From Heterostelium album PN500 (lineage: Eukaryota; Evosea; Eumycetozoa; Acytosteliales; Acytosteliaceae): a stretch of DNA of 64,000 bases. The stretch covers positions 124,001 to 188,000 of the forward strand of contig NW_008805097.1 in the NCBI RefSeq assembly GCF_000004825.1, given 5' to 3'. The notes under the pieces are model-generated. The model did not search any database and was not told where the DNA came from. It saw only the letters and a program-made list of their open reading frames with translations. Shown piece after piece: positions 11,514-22,619 of this stretch. The first letter of the stretch is position 1; each line of letters begins with the position of its first letter. Both the position numbers and the translations under genes were made by a program.

Positions 11514-12659
11514 ATGTACAAAAAGTTTTCATATCCATTGTCAGAGAAAGATGTTGCTTTGTTAGAGCCTTACAAATATATTTCAGAGACACCAGGTAAG
11601 GGTATCAGAACCATCTTGATCGAAGCATTCAATCATTGGTTAAAGGTAGACAGTGAATACGTTAAAAAGGTTGCTGATATCGTTCAAGCACTTCATATGT
11701 CTAGTTTATTGTAAGTTATATAAATGAAAGAATGATCATTTTTAAATTGCTTACTTACAGCAGTTGTTATTTTTATAACTATTCTTTGTAGAATCGATGA
11801 TATCGAAGATAATTCTAAACTTAGAAGAGGTATGCCAGTTGCACATGACATCTATGGCTATGCTCAAACTATTAACTGTGCCAATACAGTGTATTTCTTA
11901 GCGATGGATGAATGTAATAAACTAGGAAAGCCTGCTGCTACTACAATCTTTATCGAGGAGATGATCAGATTGCACAGAGGTCAAGGTTACGATATCCTAT
12001 GGCGTGACACCAACTCTTGTCCGACAGAAGACGAATATAAAGAAATGGTTGGTGAGAGTATGTTTGTTATAATCTATCAAATCAAATAGTATTCCAACAT
12101 TCATTCAAATATTAACATTAATAACTTATCTCTAATAGAAACTGGTGGTCTTTTTAGATTAGGTTTACGTTTACTACAGACTTTTAGTGAGAATAAAACA
12201 GATTACTCAAAGTTGGTAGAAGATTTAGGATTATATTATCAGATAAGAGATGATTATATCAATTTGGTATCAGCTGATGTATGTATCTGTGCATTCTAAG
12301 TATTCATTTATAGATATAACTTTTAAACTAATAATAGTAATAATCATTTTAATTCTTAGTATCAAGTTAATAAAAGTTTTTGTGAAGATATAACAGAAGG
12401 AAAGTTTTCATTCCCTATTATCAAAGCAATTCACTCGAATCCATCGGATCATAGATTACTCTTGATTTTGAAACAAAAGACAGAGAATATAGAAGTAAAA
12501 CAACACGCATTGGAATATATAAAGAAATCGGGTGCTCTCAAATATACAAAAGAACAAATGGATATCACCCGAGAGAGAATCATCACTCAAATTTCACAGT
12601 TGGGAGGAAATCCTTTCCTTCAAAAGATTTTAGATAAATTAGATCAATCTGGAATTTAA
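11514..12659 (+). CDS. ggps1: Geranylgeranyl diphosphate synthase
   Basis: Exons 11514..11710, 11792..12057, 12139..12278 and 12360..12659; 300 residues, the usual length of eukaryotic GGPP synthases. It condenses FPP with IPP to C20 geranylgeranyl diphosphate, used for protein prenylation and diterpenes. Visible landmarks in order: [24 protein letters not shown], the first Asp-rich motif across the first splice junction ([15 protein letters not shown]), [26 protein letters not shown] (junction 2/3), the second Asp motif [11 protein letters not shown] and [14 protein letters not shown]. All junctions are phase-consistent and rebuild known family motifs, so the model is firm. It looks intact, unlike the terpene synthase relics 0.4-3 kb to its left. 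Confidence 0.95.
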
Positions 12660-12752
12660 AATATAAAGAATATTACTATTATTATTAATATATATAAATA
12701 TAAATAAAGCGCTAGAATTACATGTTAATTAATTAGAATTTGTTTTTTTTTA

Positions 12753-13769
12753 TTATTCAGATTTAACGAAATTTGTAAGAGTTCCTAAATTTTCGATTTC
12801 ACAATCGACAATGTTACCGTCGTTCAAGAATACGGGTGGTTTTCTTGTGAATCCGACTCCCGATGGAGTGCCTGTGAAGATGATGTCACCGGGTTTCAGT
12901 GTGAACACCTGGCTGAGATAGGAAACCACTTGTTGCACGTTGAAAATGAATTCTCGTGTATTGCAATTCTGCATTACCTTACCGTTGAGTTTGCACTTGA
13001 TGTCGAGATTGTTTGGATCGAGTCGCATCGAGCTGTCGTTGCAGAGGTTTGCCAGCTGTGGGTTGACCACTATCGAAGGGCCAATCGGTGCGAACGTATC
13101 GAATGACTTACCGAGTGACCACTGTCCCGATGGTTTGCGCATCTGCCAGTCACGAGCGGACACATCGTTTCCGACGGTGTAACCGATGACATAGTCGAGT
13201 GCATTGGCCTCAGAAACGAATCTGCATTCCCTTCCAATGACAACGACCAACTCCACCTCGTAGTCAACCTCATCCGTTGACTTTGGCTTAATGATATTCT
13301 CGTCGGGACCAACAATCGAACTGGCAAACTTGGTAAAGACAACCGGTTCCTTTGGGAATGGCATGTTGGTTTCGATAGCATGCTCTTTATAATTCAAACC
13401 GATTCCAATTACTTTTTCGGGATTACTGATTGGTGCTTTTAATTTAATATTTGAAATATTAATTCTATTTCTTCCAGATGAAATAATCTTTGATTGTTTT
13501 GTTAACGAATAAAAAAAAGATAATAATTAATAAAATCTTTTGGATTGATTGATTATTTAGATTTAAATTCTTACATCAAGTGCATATGACATTGTTTTTT
13601 GTCCACCCTCAATGAATGATTTCATATCATTTGGTATGACTTTATTATCACAACAAAAGTCGACGACTTCACGGTCATTGTCAACCAATGCACCAATACT
13701 CTTAATTCCACTGGTTAGTGATTCAAATGTGACCAGTTTTAATAAACTGTGATTAACATTGGCTATCAT
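12753..13769 (-). CDS. Fumarylacetoacetate hydrolase-domain protein (FAHD2-like)
   Basis: Exons 13575..13769 and 12753..13487 on the minus strand, 309 residues, close to FAHD2 length. The intron 13488..13574 begins GTAAGA and ends AAAG, giving YALD then IISSGRNRINISNIKLKAPI. The C-terminal FAH domain starts at PEKVIGIGLNYKEH and shows the family's metal and substrate signatures: YEVELVVVIGRE, GYTVGNDVSARDWQ, KSFDTFAPIGP and GDIIFTGTPSGVGF. Members hydrolyse or decarboxylate acyl-pyruvate-type compounds, often in mitochondria. The exact substrate cannot be told from sequence, and no clear targeting peptide is seen. Confidence 0.92.
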
Positions 13770-14908
13770 TTTTTGTTTGTTTTTTTAAAAAATGATAAAA
13801 GTAATTACTTATAATTAAAAGATGATATTTTATTGTATATATTTTTAAAATTAAACTGTTTTATTATTTTAGATTTATAAATATCTAACATTAAGATTAT
13901 TTATTTACCAACTAATTTTATATATTAAATTTGATTATTATTATTTATTTTTTTTTTCTAAATAAGTAAAACAAGGAAATAGAAAAATAGGATAAAAAAT
14001 GATTTATTAATTACAAAAATATTTAATGATATTTGTTATTTTTGGTTATTGTAATAATAATAGTTGGTCTATGTATGATTACAGATTCAATGAACAGAGT
14101 AAGTAATAGTAGCTGTAGTACTAATGGTGGTGGTAATTATTATGTTGTAATGTGTTATGCTATAGTAAATAATCTCGATGTGTTTTTGTTGTTGTTTTTT
14201 TTAATGAGTGGGAAGGTGAAGAAGAAGAAATAGTAACACAGCAGAAAAACAAAGAAAGAATGAAAAATAATAATAATAGTGAGATTTAGATGTAAATGTT
14301 AATGCAAATAAGATAATAGTAGTTCCCTCTCTTTTTTTAATAAAAATAAACAAGATAAAAGATTTGTTATTGGCAAGGCAATGCTATTACAATAAAAAGT
14401 CAAACGAACATACAAACAATAAGTTTGCTTAGCGAAAGTGTGGTGTTATTTGTTTAAATAATAATATTTTCAATAATGATGATATGATATATAGAGGTAT
14501 ATTACTATTAAGATAATTCTAAACAAATTGTTGTTATTTTATATAAGTATAATATAGTGGTGAAAAAGTCAAATATATGTTAATTAATGATAATACATTC
14601 AGATATCAAATGCTTTTAATTTAAAAATGAATTCATTACCACCCACATTTTCATTTAAAAAAAAAAAAAAAAAAATTAAATAAAAAATAGGGAACTTTAA
14701 AAAAAAATCTTAAATTCTAATTCTAATCAATCTTAGACCAATTAAAATTAATTTAATTAATTGAAAAGGAAAGAAATTAACCTGGTAGCACCATGATCAT
14801 TTTTTTTATAAACTTTATTGATTAATTTTTGGATATTATTGGTATTCCAAACAAACTAAACTAGTTTAACAAATTCAATTGAAACATCGATTATGATATC
14901 ATTTAACC
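13770..14908. other. Intergenic, no convincing gene
   Basis: Low-complexity AT-rich DNA between two minus-strand genes; it should contain the promoter of the FAH-domain gene. It has an A run of about 18 bases near 14655. A plus-strand open stretch at 14033-14233 has no proper ATG start and no coding character. Confidence 0.55.
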
Positions 14909-17376
14909 TCATTGATAGGAGGCATTCAACCATTTTAAGAGATCCTGTCTGTTACTGTCATTCTTTTTGTCCGCTTTTGACTTTTTAATTTTCATTTTAA
15001 TCTTTCTACCGGAGATGACACTTCTGGGTGCACCATCGCTCTCACTATCGCTGCTGTTATTGTCGCTACCACTACCGTCATTATCACTATCACTACTATC
15101 TTTCATATACTATAATAATAATAATAATATTTACAATTCATAGTTCATAAGTTATTTAGACATAGATTATTATTATACAAATTGATTAATAATCAATTAT
15201 TATTGAATAAGTAATAATAATAAAAATAAATATTAAATCCCCATTATTAATAACAATTAACAATTGTTATAATAATGATTATTTTGTTACCAAGATATAT
15301 AATAATTTGTACATTTGTATCATTTGTTTTGTTTGTTTGTTTTTTTTTTTGTAGATGGAAAAATAAAGAATATTAGTAAATTATTTTTAGTAGAGAAGTG
15401 TGTGATGTTTTTGTTTGTAATTATAATTTTTAGATTGTTATTGATTTATTTGGGTTGTGTGCTATTATTATTATTGATTTAAAAGATAGATAGATAGATA
15501 GATAGATAGAACAATGTTGTTTTGTATGAATTTGGTAATATTTACTTTTGATAATTGAATGGGTCCATCTGTCTTTGATTTTTCATTTGATTTCTTTCTG
15601 TTTGATCTCTTTTTCTTTGTATCTTTATCCTTTTCTTTTCTATGTTTCTTTCTCTCTTTATCTGTTGTAGTAATTAGATGATGATGTCATTGATGAAAAT
15701 GGGTTGGTTAGTCGCTAACAACTATGCTTTCAACACCAATCGATGATGACGCTATCATGCAATCGATTGAAACTATTCATAAACTGTTTACTACAATTAA
15801 AAGTGAATACCATACAATACAATACAGATAGATACTATACAAATTTCAATTGTAACTACATTATGATTCTTGTTTGTATTACATTTTTAAACTGTTCAAT
15901 ACAAATCAAATTGTAGTTATATTGATATACTACTACTAACAACCAACCAATTCAACAATGAATTGAATTGTATTGGAATGGAATTGTGAAAGTTTATTTA
16001 TATTTTGTATTGAATTGGTAAAGAGTTTGATTTGATTTGATGTGAAAAGATAAGTCTTAACCTTTCTTTCTCTTTCTTTAGAAGCTATTTAAAGATGAAT
16101 CGACAATATTGTTATGATATATCGAATGTTGAATATATATAATATATTTTATATTAAATGGTTTAGGAATATTATTATTATTGTTAATGTTTATTTTATG
16201 ATTAATCTCAATCGATGTGTTCAATAATAATAATAATAAATAATAATATAAACAGCAAACTTATATTCATGTCAATGATAACTCCAAACAGATTCAATAA
16301 CAAAACCAATAGAGTCAGCACAACTAAACTCATTGGCTGAAATAATAATAATAATGTTGAAAAGATATTAAAGAAAATAAAGGATTTGGTTTTGTCTTTA
16401 TAAATCATAGTAGATACAAAATAGATATATAAATATATAAAAATGCATTAGCATTAGTCACTACCTTAATTTGTTTATTTGTATATATATGATATTCAAA
16501 TAAATATAAGTATAGTATATCATTGTAATAATAATATAGTTAATTTATAGGACATATACAGAATAGTAATAATAATAATAATAATACAACAATAATAGTA
16601 ACAATAACAGTAATAATAATATTAATAATAGTAACAATAATTTAAATCTTTATATCTTCTACCACCTCTTTCCTCTTCCTCTTCTTCTTCCTCTTTTCCT
16701 ATCAATCAATCAATCAATCTCTTTCTCTACTCTCTCCCTCTCTCCCCCCTCCTCTATTATCATTCAACAACAACAGTTTATATAAAGTATATAAAATTTT
16801 GTAATTTCTTTTTTGTTTTTTACCTTTATACCTATTTCTGCTTGTACTTCTACTTCTACTTCTACTTTCACTACTACTACTACTTTGACTTCTACTTCTA
16901 TCTCTTTTCCTTTCCCTATCTCTATCTCTATCTTTTCCATTTCCTCTATCTTTTCCTCTTTCTTTATCTCCTCTATCTCTTTCGCTATCTTTTCCAACTA
17001 CTCTATCTCTGCTATTACTTCTACTCCTATCTATTTTTCTATCTTTATTATCTCTTGATTCATCTTTTTCCCTATCCCTATCTCTATCTCTATCATTACC
17101 TCTTTCTTTTACTCTACCTCTGCTATTACTCCTATCTCTTTTCCTATCTCTTCTGTCACGACTTCTACTTCTACTCCTACTTCTACTTTTACTACTCTTT
17201 CTTCTTCTATCCCTATCCCTATCCCTATCTCTATCTCTTTCGCTATCTCTTTCTTTTCTATCTCTGCTTCTACTTCGACTTCTATCTCTCCTTGCTCTAT
17301 CTCTATCCTTTTCCCTTTCCCTTTCCTTCTCTCTATCTCTATCTCTATCTCTTTCCTTATATCTATCCTTTTCCAT
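14909..17376 (-). CDS. RS-domain protein with conserved C-terminal LNASYQ motif
   Basis: Exons 16824..17376, 15546..15661 and 14909..15109, 289 residues. Exon 1 is almost pure Arg/Asp/Ser/Glu/Lys dipeptide repeat (RDRDRD, SRSRSR), as in splicing-associated RS proteins. Exon 2 is Lys-rich and ends GPIQLSK. Exon 3 continues YMKDSSDSDNDG and closes with SGRKIKMKIKKSK and QDLLKWLNASYQ. I linked the pieces because phases fit exactly (1 then 0), all sites are GT/AG, and the order 'GPxQLSK(Y/F), acidic linker, RSxISGKKI, LLxxLNAS' resembles the end of RS/coiled-coil nuclear proteins I recall from plants. The introns (1,162 and 436 bases) are long for a dictyostelid. Likely a nuclear pre-mRNA processing factor; the exact orthologue is not identified. 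Confidence 0.75.
15485..15510. repeat. (GATA)n microsatellite
   Basis: Six uninterrupted GATA units plus GA, inside the second intron of the RS-domain gene. Confidence 0.95.
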
Positions 17377-17943
17377 GATTCAAAAAAACAATCGAAATAA
17401 ATACAAAGCTAGTAGTAGATAGTACAATAGTTGATTGTTTTGTTTTTTTATAGTGATCTGACAAAATACTAATTTTTAAATGATCAAGGAAGTATTTTGA
17501 TTTGTTAATAATTTTTTACTAACCAAATTTCTATTCTATTCTCCTTTTTTTTTTTTATTTAATAACTTTGTTATCTGCTAAATTGAAAACTATGGATCTG
17601 TGTTTAGACAGGACAGTAGAGGATTATTGGAATCTATCGAAATAATAAGATTATATAAAGACACATACATACACAACCACACGAGGAAGTGTCAAATAAT
17701 AATAATATAAATAATTTTTAAATAATATCACAATCATATCATATCATATTAATAAGCAATAACTTGAAGTAAATTAGAAAAAAATGGGTGTTTCATTTTA
17801 TAATCAAAATCCATTCGCAACACCAGCAAAAGTCAGCAAGAATCACAGAAAACTCAAAAGAACTTCCTCTGCAAAAAAAATCAAAATATTCTTTTGGGAG
17901 AGCAAGCTTTTCTTTAATTTATTTGTAGATATCGTACATCATT
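17377..17943 (+). promoter_or_regulatory. Divergent upstream region with overlapping uORF of COMMD6
   Basis: Spacer between the RS gene start (-) and COMMD6 (+). An ATG at 17784 opens a 55-codon frame (MGVSFYNQNPFATPAKVS...) whose TAA stop at 17948-17950 overlaps the COMMD6 start at 17944. If the transcript begins upstream of 17784, this would be an overlapping upstream ORF that could lower COMMD6 translation. It may instead be outside the mRNA or removed by splicing. Confidence 0.35.
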
Positions 17944-18359
17944 ATGGATAAAGTATGTGTTTACTTTCTAAATATCAATATCATATATGATTAATAAATA
18001 ATAATAACTTACTGACTTTTGTTGTTAAATATATATATCAGCAGATATTTAATATTGGTAGACTTATAGATTTTCAATGGAAGTTAGGTGTTTCAGTATC
18101 ATCTAATAAATGCGAAGAGTTAAATACACCATTCATCTCTGTATTCCTAAAGGTTCTTGACACAAACAATCAAACTATTTCACAATCATTCGAATTAACA
18201 TTACCTGAATTTCAAGTATGATAATAATAACTTTTTGCATTCTATCATGCATGTCAACGACACCACATCAATACTAACATTAACATTCAACGCATTACTT
18301 TGTTATAGGATTTTGCACAACAATTTAAAGATATGTCAGCTTTGATGGAATCATTATAA
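17944..18359 (+). CDS. commd6: COMM domain protein 6
   Basis: Exons 17944..17952, 18045..18215 and 18309..18359, 76 residues (77 if the alternative acceptor is used). After MDK the protein is one COMM domain: IFNIGRLIDFQWKLGVSVSS, NTPFISVFLKVLD, SFELTLPEFQDFAQQFKDMS. This is the short COMMD6 form, which lacks the N-terminal helical domain of other COMMD proteins; COMMD proteins form the decameric Commander/CCC assembly in endosomal recycling. The first coding exon is only nine bases, and the acceptor is CAGCAG, so splicing could start exon 2 at 18042 or 18045 and add or drop one Gln. Confidence 0.9.
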
Positions 18360-18714
18360 ATTGTAATAATAGATAGAAATATAATAATAATAATAATCAA
18401 TAAATAACAAAATGGTGTATATAACATAAAAAACATAAACAATATTTTAGTTAAGTTAAGTTAACCTGACATTAAAAACATACATAACATAAACAAAAAT
18501 GTTGCGACATAGATAGACAATTACACACAATCAAAAAACTATTGAGTTAGTTATCTATATGAGAAATCATTAAAAAAAAAAAAGATATATAAGATATTTA
18601 TTTTAAAAAATATAGGAATGACTTAAGGAATGAAGATATAAATAAGAATATGCCGGAATTAATTAATTAATAAATTACAAATGTTTGATAGATTGAGATT
18701 CGATTTGTAATTAT
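18360..18714. other. Convergent intergenic spacer
   Basis: AT-rich DNA between the 3' ends of COMMD6 (+) and the amidohydrolase (-). It contains a duplicated ACATAAACA-type segment but no gene. Confidence 0.55.
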
Positions 18715-19596
18715 CTATAGATTATAGATACGTGCAGCGTTTGCAAAGTAAATATCGTTCTGTTGACCTTTACTGAGTGTAGAGAAGCAATCACGACAGA
18801 ATTTAAACCATGCTTCGTAGTTGCTGTGAACTGGCCAGTCCGATGCCCATATCAATCGATTCGGTGTGAAACATCGAACGAGATGCATTATGTATGGCGC
18901 CACCTTGGAGTTGTACTCTGTGATATCGCCTACCTTCTCCGCCTCGACAACCACCTCATTGTAGAATCCCGAGAGTTTCACCATCACATTCTGATAGTTC
19001 TTGGCGATGTTCTCGATATCCGATTTCCACTGGTCGAAAGCAGCTTTGTCGCCGTTGATCAGCGGTTTGGCGGCGTGGTCAATAACCACCTTGATCTTGG
19101 GATAGCGAATCAGGAATTTACGCAGATGTTTCAAGTGGTTCGGACGCACCAACGCCTCGAAAACAATGTTCTTTGTACACATCATGTTGATGGTTGGTCC
19201 GAGCTCTTTGAGTAGCAGCCACTCCTCGTTGTCCAAGTCCTGAAGCATCGGACGGATTGCAACTAACATCGGTTTCTTATTGACAATGTTCTTTTCGTAT
19301 TTCTCTTTGAGTTTGGCGGGTGCGTCCGGTGCCAACATATCGATCCAACCGACCACTCCTCTCACATAGCCCTGTGACTCGTTGGCCAATGAAAGCAAAT
19401 AGTCTGTCTCTTCCTCAGTGGGAGCCGCCTGCACAAGCACACATCCACCGACGCCATATTTTCCAGCAACCTCTTGATAGTCTTGGAGATTAAAGTCACG
19501 ATACAACTCCTTATTGTCTTCTTTTAGCCAACCATAGTCACCTCTTTCAATCTTCCACAAATGAACATGTGAATCAAGAATAATATTTGATTGCAT
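18715..19596 (-). CDS. Amidohydrolase family 2 (TIM-barrel lactonase-like)
   Basis: Single exon, 293 residues, starting at the ATG at 19596; the frame stays open eight codons further upstream but without another ATG. It starts IILDSHVHLWKIERGDYGWL with the HxH metal motif, and later has VLVQAAPTEEETDYLL, KIKVVIDHAAKP with a metal-binding His, and LIWASDWPVHSNY with the catalytic Asp. This set is typical of amidohydrolase-related enzymes such as L-fuconolactonase or 2-pyrone-4,6-dicarboxylate lactonase, which open sugar or aromatic-derived lactones. The exact substrate is unknown. Base composition is that of other housekeeping genes here. Confidence 0.9.
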   Translation of the reverse strand: MQSNIILDSHVHLWKIERGDYGWLKEDNKELYRDFNLQDYQEVAGKYGVGGCVLVQAAPTEEETDYLLSLANESQGYVRGVVGWIDMLAPDAPAKLKEKYEKNIVNKKPMLVAIRPMLQDLDNEEWLLLKELGPTINMMCTKNIVFEALVRPNHLKHLRKFLIRYPKIKVVIDHAAKPLINGDKAAFDQWKSDIENIAKNYQNVMVKLSGFYNEVVVEAEKVGDITEYNSKVAPYIMHLVRCFTPNRLIWASDWPVHSNYEAWFKFCRDCFSTLSKGQQNDIYFANAARIYNL

Positions 19597-20040
19597 TTTG
19601 TTTATTTTTCTACTTTCCAAACCAATTTATACAAATAATTATAATTTTATATTTATATATCAAACAAGATAAATAGATAACAAAAGATAATAATAACAAA
19701 GCAAAATTATATTTATATTGTTATTGCAATTGTATTGCTAACATTGTTAATTTCACCATCCATCATTATAATAAAATAAGTTTAATATCTTTTTAAAATT
19801 CTAAAGATTTAATATCATTTATATGAACACACATCCAATCAATAAATTAATTGCACCACCTGATCAGGGTGTTATGGTTTTTGTTTGATTGATTTTTTTG
19901 AACTGTGTGTGGGTGATGTTATTCATCAGTATGACCTAAATGTGTGGTTATTATAAATGAAATTTAGATTGCTTTTGTTTGCTTTGGTTTTCACACGCAA
20001 CACAAATAAAATAAATTAATCTAATATAAATTATTTTTTT
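19597..20040. other. Intergenic, no gene seen
   Basis: AT-rich spacer between two minus-strand genes; it holds the amidohydrolase promoter and the 3' end of the deubiquitinase gene. Confidence 0.55.
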
Positions 20041-22619
20041 TTATTTTCTGTTGAATTTTCCTTTTCCAGCAGGTTGTTGTTGTTTTCTTTTAAAATTATT
20101 TGGTTTGTTATTATTACCTCGGTTGTTGTTTGTTGTTCTAATGTTATTATTTTTAGTATTAGTAGTAGTACGACCAAACTTTCTACCGTTTGATTGTTGT
20201 GTTTGAGTCTGATCACCGTATTTAAGTTGATCTTCCTTCTTCTTTTGTAAAATGCTCGACAAACTATTGAATTGATTCTCAGCAAAGTTGATATTCTTCT
20301 TCTTCTTTAGCTTTCTGGTTCTTCCTTTATCAAACTCTTCATCCCATTCATCCTTCTTGTGAACCAATTCCTTCAATGATTCATCCTTCATCAATTCCTT
20401 TTGTGCTTTCAAAGTTTCATCATCTACATTATCCCATTTAGCAACTAATTAAATGAAAACAAAAAGATATTAATATATATTATTAATCTGTATAAACTAA
20501 CTAATTAATATATATATCCTTACTCTTGAAATCAAATTGACTATCTTTATCTCTGGATGCTTGTTTTAATTGTTGTCCAGTTTTGGATGCAATATTGTTT
20601 TGTTCTTCAATGATTTTCTGTTTTGTTTCGTCAATAGATTTATCATCCCATTGTCTAACCATTAATGAAGATGATGATGTGGTGGTGGTGGTTGTTTGAT
20701 TCGATTCATTATCAATCTTTTTCTTCTTTTCTGTGATAGTTGATTGACTCTGAGTAGTTTGTTGTTGCTGTTGTTGTTCATCGCTATCTAATATCTTTCT
20801 CTTCTTGCTGTTGGATGTCAATGCCAATGATTCGATTTGGACATTTGGCGATGCAACAACCGGCTGGACAACAGGTGAACTCTCGGCTGACGACGCCGGA
20901 GTGTTGTTTGGTGTCACTCGCTTCGAGTAGAATAATATATATGCACGCTGTGACAACACAGTCGACTGGCTTACCTGACTGACAGACTCGTCGTTCAATC
21001 CATGCCAAACGCCACTCGATGACTTTGTATAGCAATAATAATGTCCGGAATTAGTAGATGATCCAGCATGTACCAACACACCATATAGATCATATACAAC
21101 ATCATTCTGAATAGATAGATATTAAAAATTATACCAATTATATTTTAAAAATTAGATTATTTTTTTCTTTCACTTTTCCACAACATTTTTCTTTCTTTCG
21201 TTTTGTTCCAAGATTGGAATCATGGAGTCAAATGTTATAAAATAAACAACTTACAGTGGAAGTAGTCATGTAGGGTGTCAAATTCAATACGGGATCGAAT
21301 TGTACGGGTTTGCTAATCTTTCCACCGTGGAAACCGAGGAAGCTGAATCGCTTCAGTTGCACGGTGAGGACGGGTGGCGCGACGTGGATGGTCATGCGCT
21401 TCGACGCTTTGACAAGCTTCTTGCACTTGCAACATTTGTATTTGTTGGAACCGTCGAGTTGCTCCGCCTTGACGAATCGCTGGAGCGCTTTGCTTAGCGA
21501 GTCCGCTTGGTTAATGTCGACACTGAGATCCATGAACGGATCGAATGTGTTTGACTCGTACGAGCAAACCGAGCACTTCACCTGACTCTGTAGGTAGCCA
21601 CCGAAAATACTTCCGATCACCGTGGTCATTGATTCGCGTGGATTCAACGAGCCTTTCGGGTGTTTTGCCAAACAGACCTTCTGGAGTGCCTCCACAACGA
21701 ATCGGATGAATTCGTGCGAGTCCTCCTGGCGGCCAAGTCGGAAGCCGGGCGCAAACTTTCGCAGATTTCCGGCGATCTCCTTGGGTGTGATCGATTTGCC
21801 GTTGGATTGCAGTGCGAGATTGATGTGACGCTCCAACGAGCAGAACATGCAGAATCCGTCGGCTCTGCAGTTCTTCGAGTGTTCCTGTGTCTGCATGAAG
21901 TTGGCGAGTGGCGGACAATACGTAAGACACTGGAGCACGGCATTCATGAAACAGGTATTACCGATGTTGTTCAGACCGGAGCCAACCTTACGAATGGTCT
22001 TCCACAGCATCATAGCATCGATACGATCCGCTGGAAACAGTATCTTCTTTGGTGGATGTAATATATTATCATCTAAAATCTCTTCTTTCTGTTGTTGTTG
22101 TTGTTGTTTCTTTATAAGAGTTGTAGATGTTGTAGTTGTTGTTGTAGTAACCAACTTGTTGATAGGTTTATACTTTCTTTTGAGTAAAGTATTTGGATCC
22201 TCTAGAGGTTTAGCTGATTCTCTGAATTTGATGACACGATGCAACAATACTTTTCCACTGGATTCCATATCGGATTCGAACCGTTTCAGATTCTCGCTCT
22301 TCTTTGGTGGAGTGTCTTGGTCGTGATCGATCACGGTATCCTTATGATCGACGTTGTTATCTTCACCGTCTTTATCGTTTGTCGTTGTTTGTTTACTACT
22401 ACTACTACTACTATTACCATTGGCTAACTGCTGTTTAATTGATTGAATCTTTTGTTTGACAGGTAGAGTTGGTTTCGACAGTCTCTTGAACTTATTGGTT
22501 CCATTGTTGAGATTGACAGACATCGTATTGGCAGCACCTCTCTTTAAGACCTTCTGAACCGTTCCAACGAGACCATTGGCAATGGTACTCACTGTTGAAT
22601 CTACCAAAGAGATAGGCAT
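20041..22619 (-). CDS. Ubiquitin carboxyl-terminal hydrolase, USP36/USP42-like
   Basis: Exons 21255..22619, 20524..21106 and 20041..20444, 783 residues; introns 21107..21254 and 20445..20523 are GT/AG and in phase. After a Ser/Thr/Gln-rich N-terminus the USP domain begins at GLNNIGNTCFMNAVLQCL (catalytic Cys). It continues with QEDSHEFIRFVVEALQKVCL, two CxxC zinc-ribbon pairs (CSVC, CCKC) and VLTVQLKRFSF, then crosses the first intron to YGVLVHAGSSTNSGHYYCY (catalytic His) and WHGLNDESVS. The C-terminus is Lys/Asn/Gln-rich and highly basic, ending KRKQQQPAGKGKFNRK, which fits the nucleolar USP36/Ubp10 group. The triad is intact, so it should be an active deubiquitinase, perhaps acting on nucleolar or chromatin ubiquitin. 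Confidence 0.92.

Noticed and set aside
14033-14233. Plus-strand 66-codon hydrophobic frame
   Set aside because: No ATG at the start, low complexity, no family resemblance.
16208-16408. Minus-strand 66-codon hydrophobic ORF in the long RS-gene intron
   Set aside because: Made mostly of ATT/TTA/TTG triplets; more likely intron DNA, though the CAG acceptor within it is listed as a finding.
16842-17378. Plus-strand open frame rich in Tyr/Leu/Phe opposite the RS exon
   Set aside because: It is the antisense of Arg/Asp/Ser repeat codons; the minus-strand reading has a start, splice sites and a conserved C-terminal exon.
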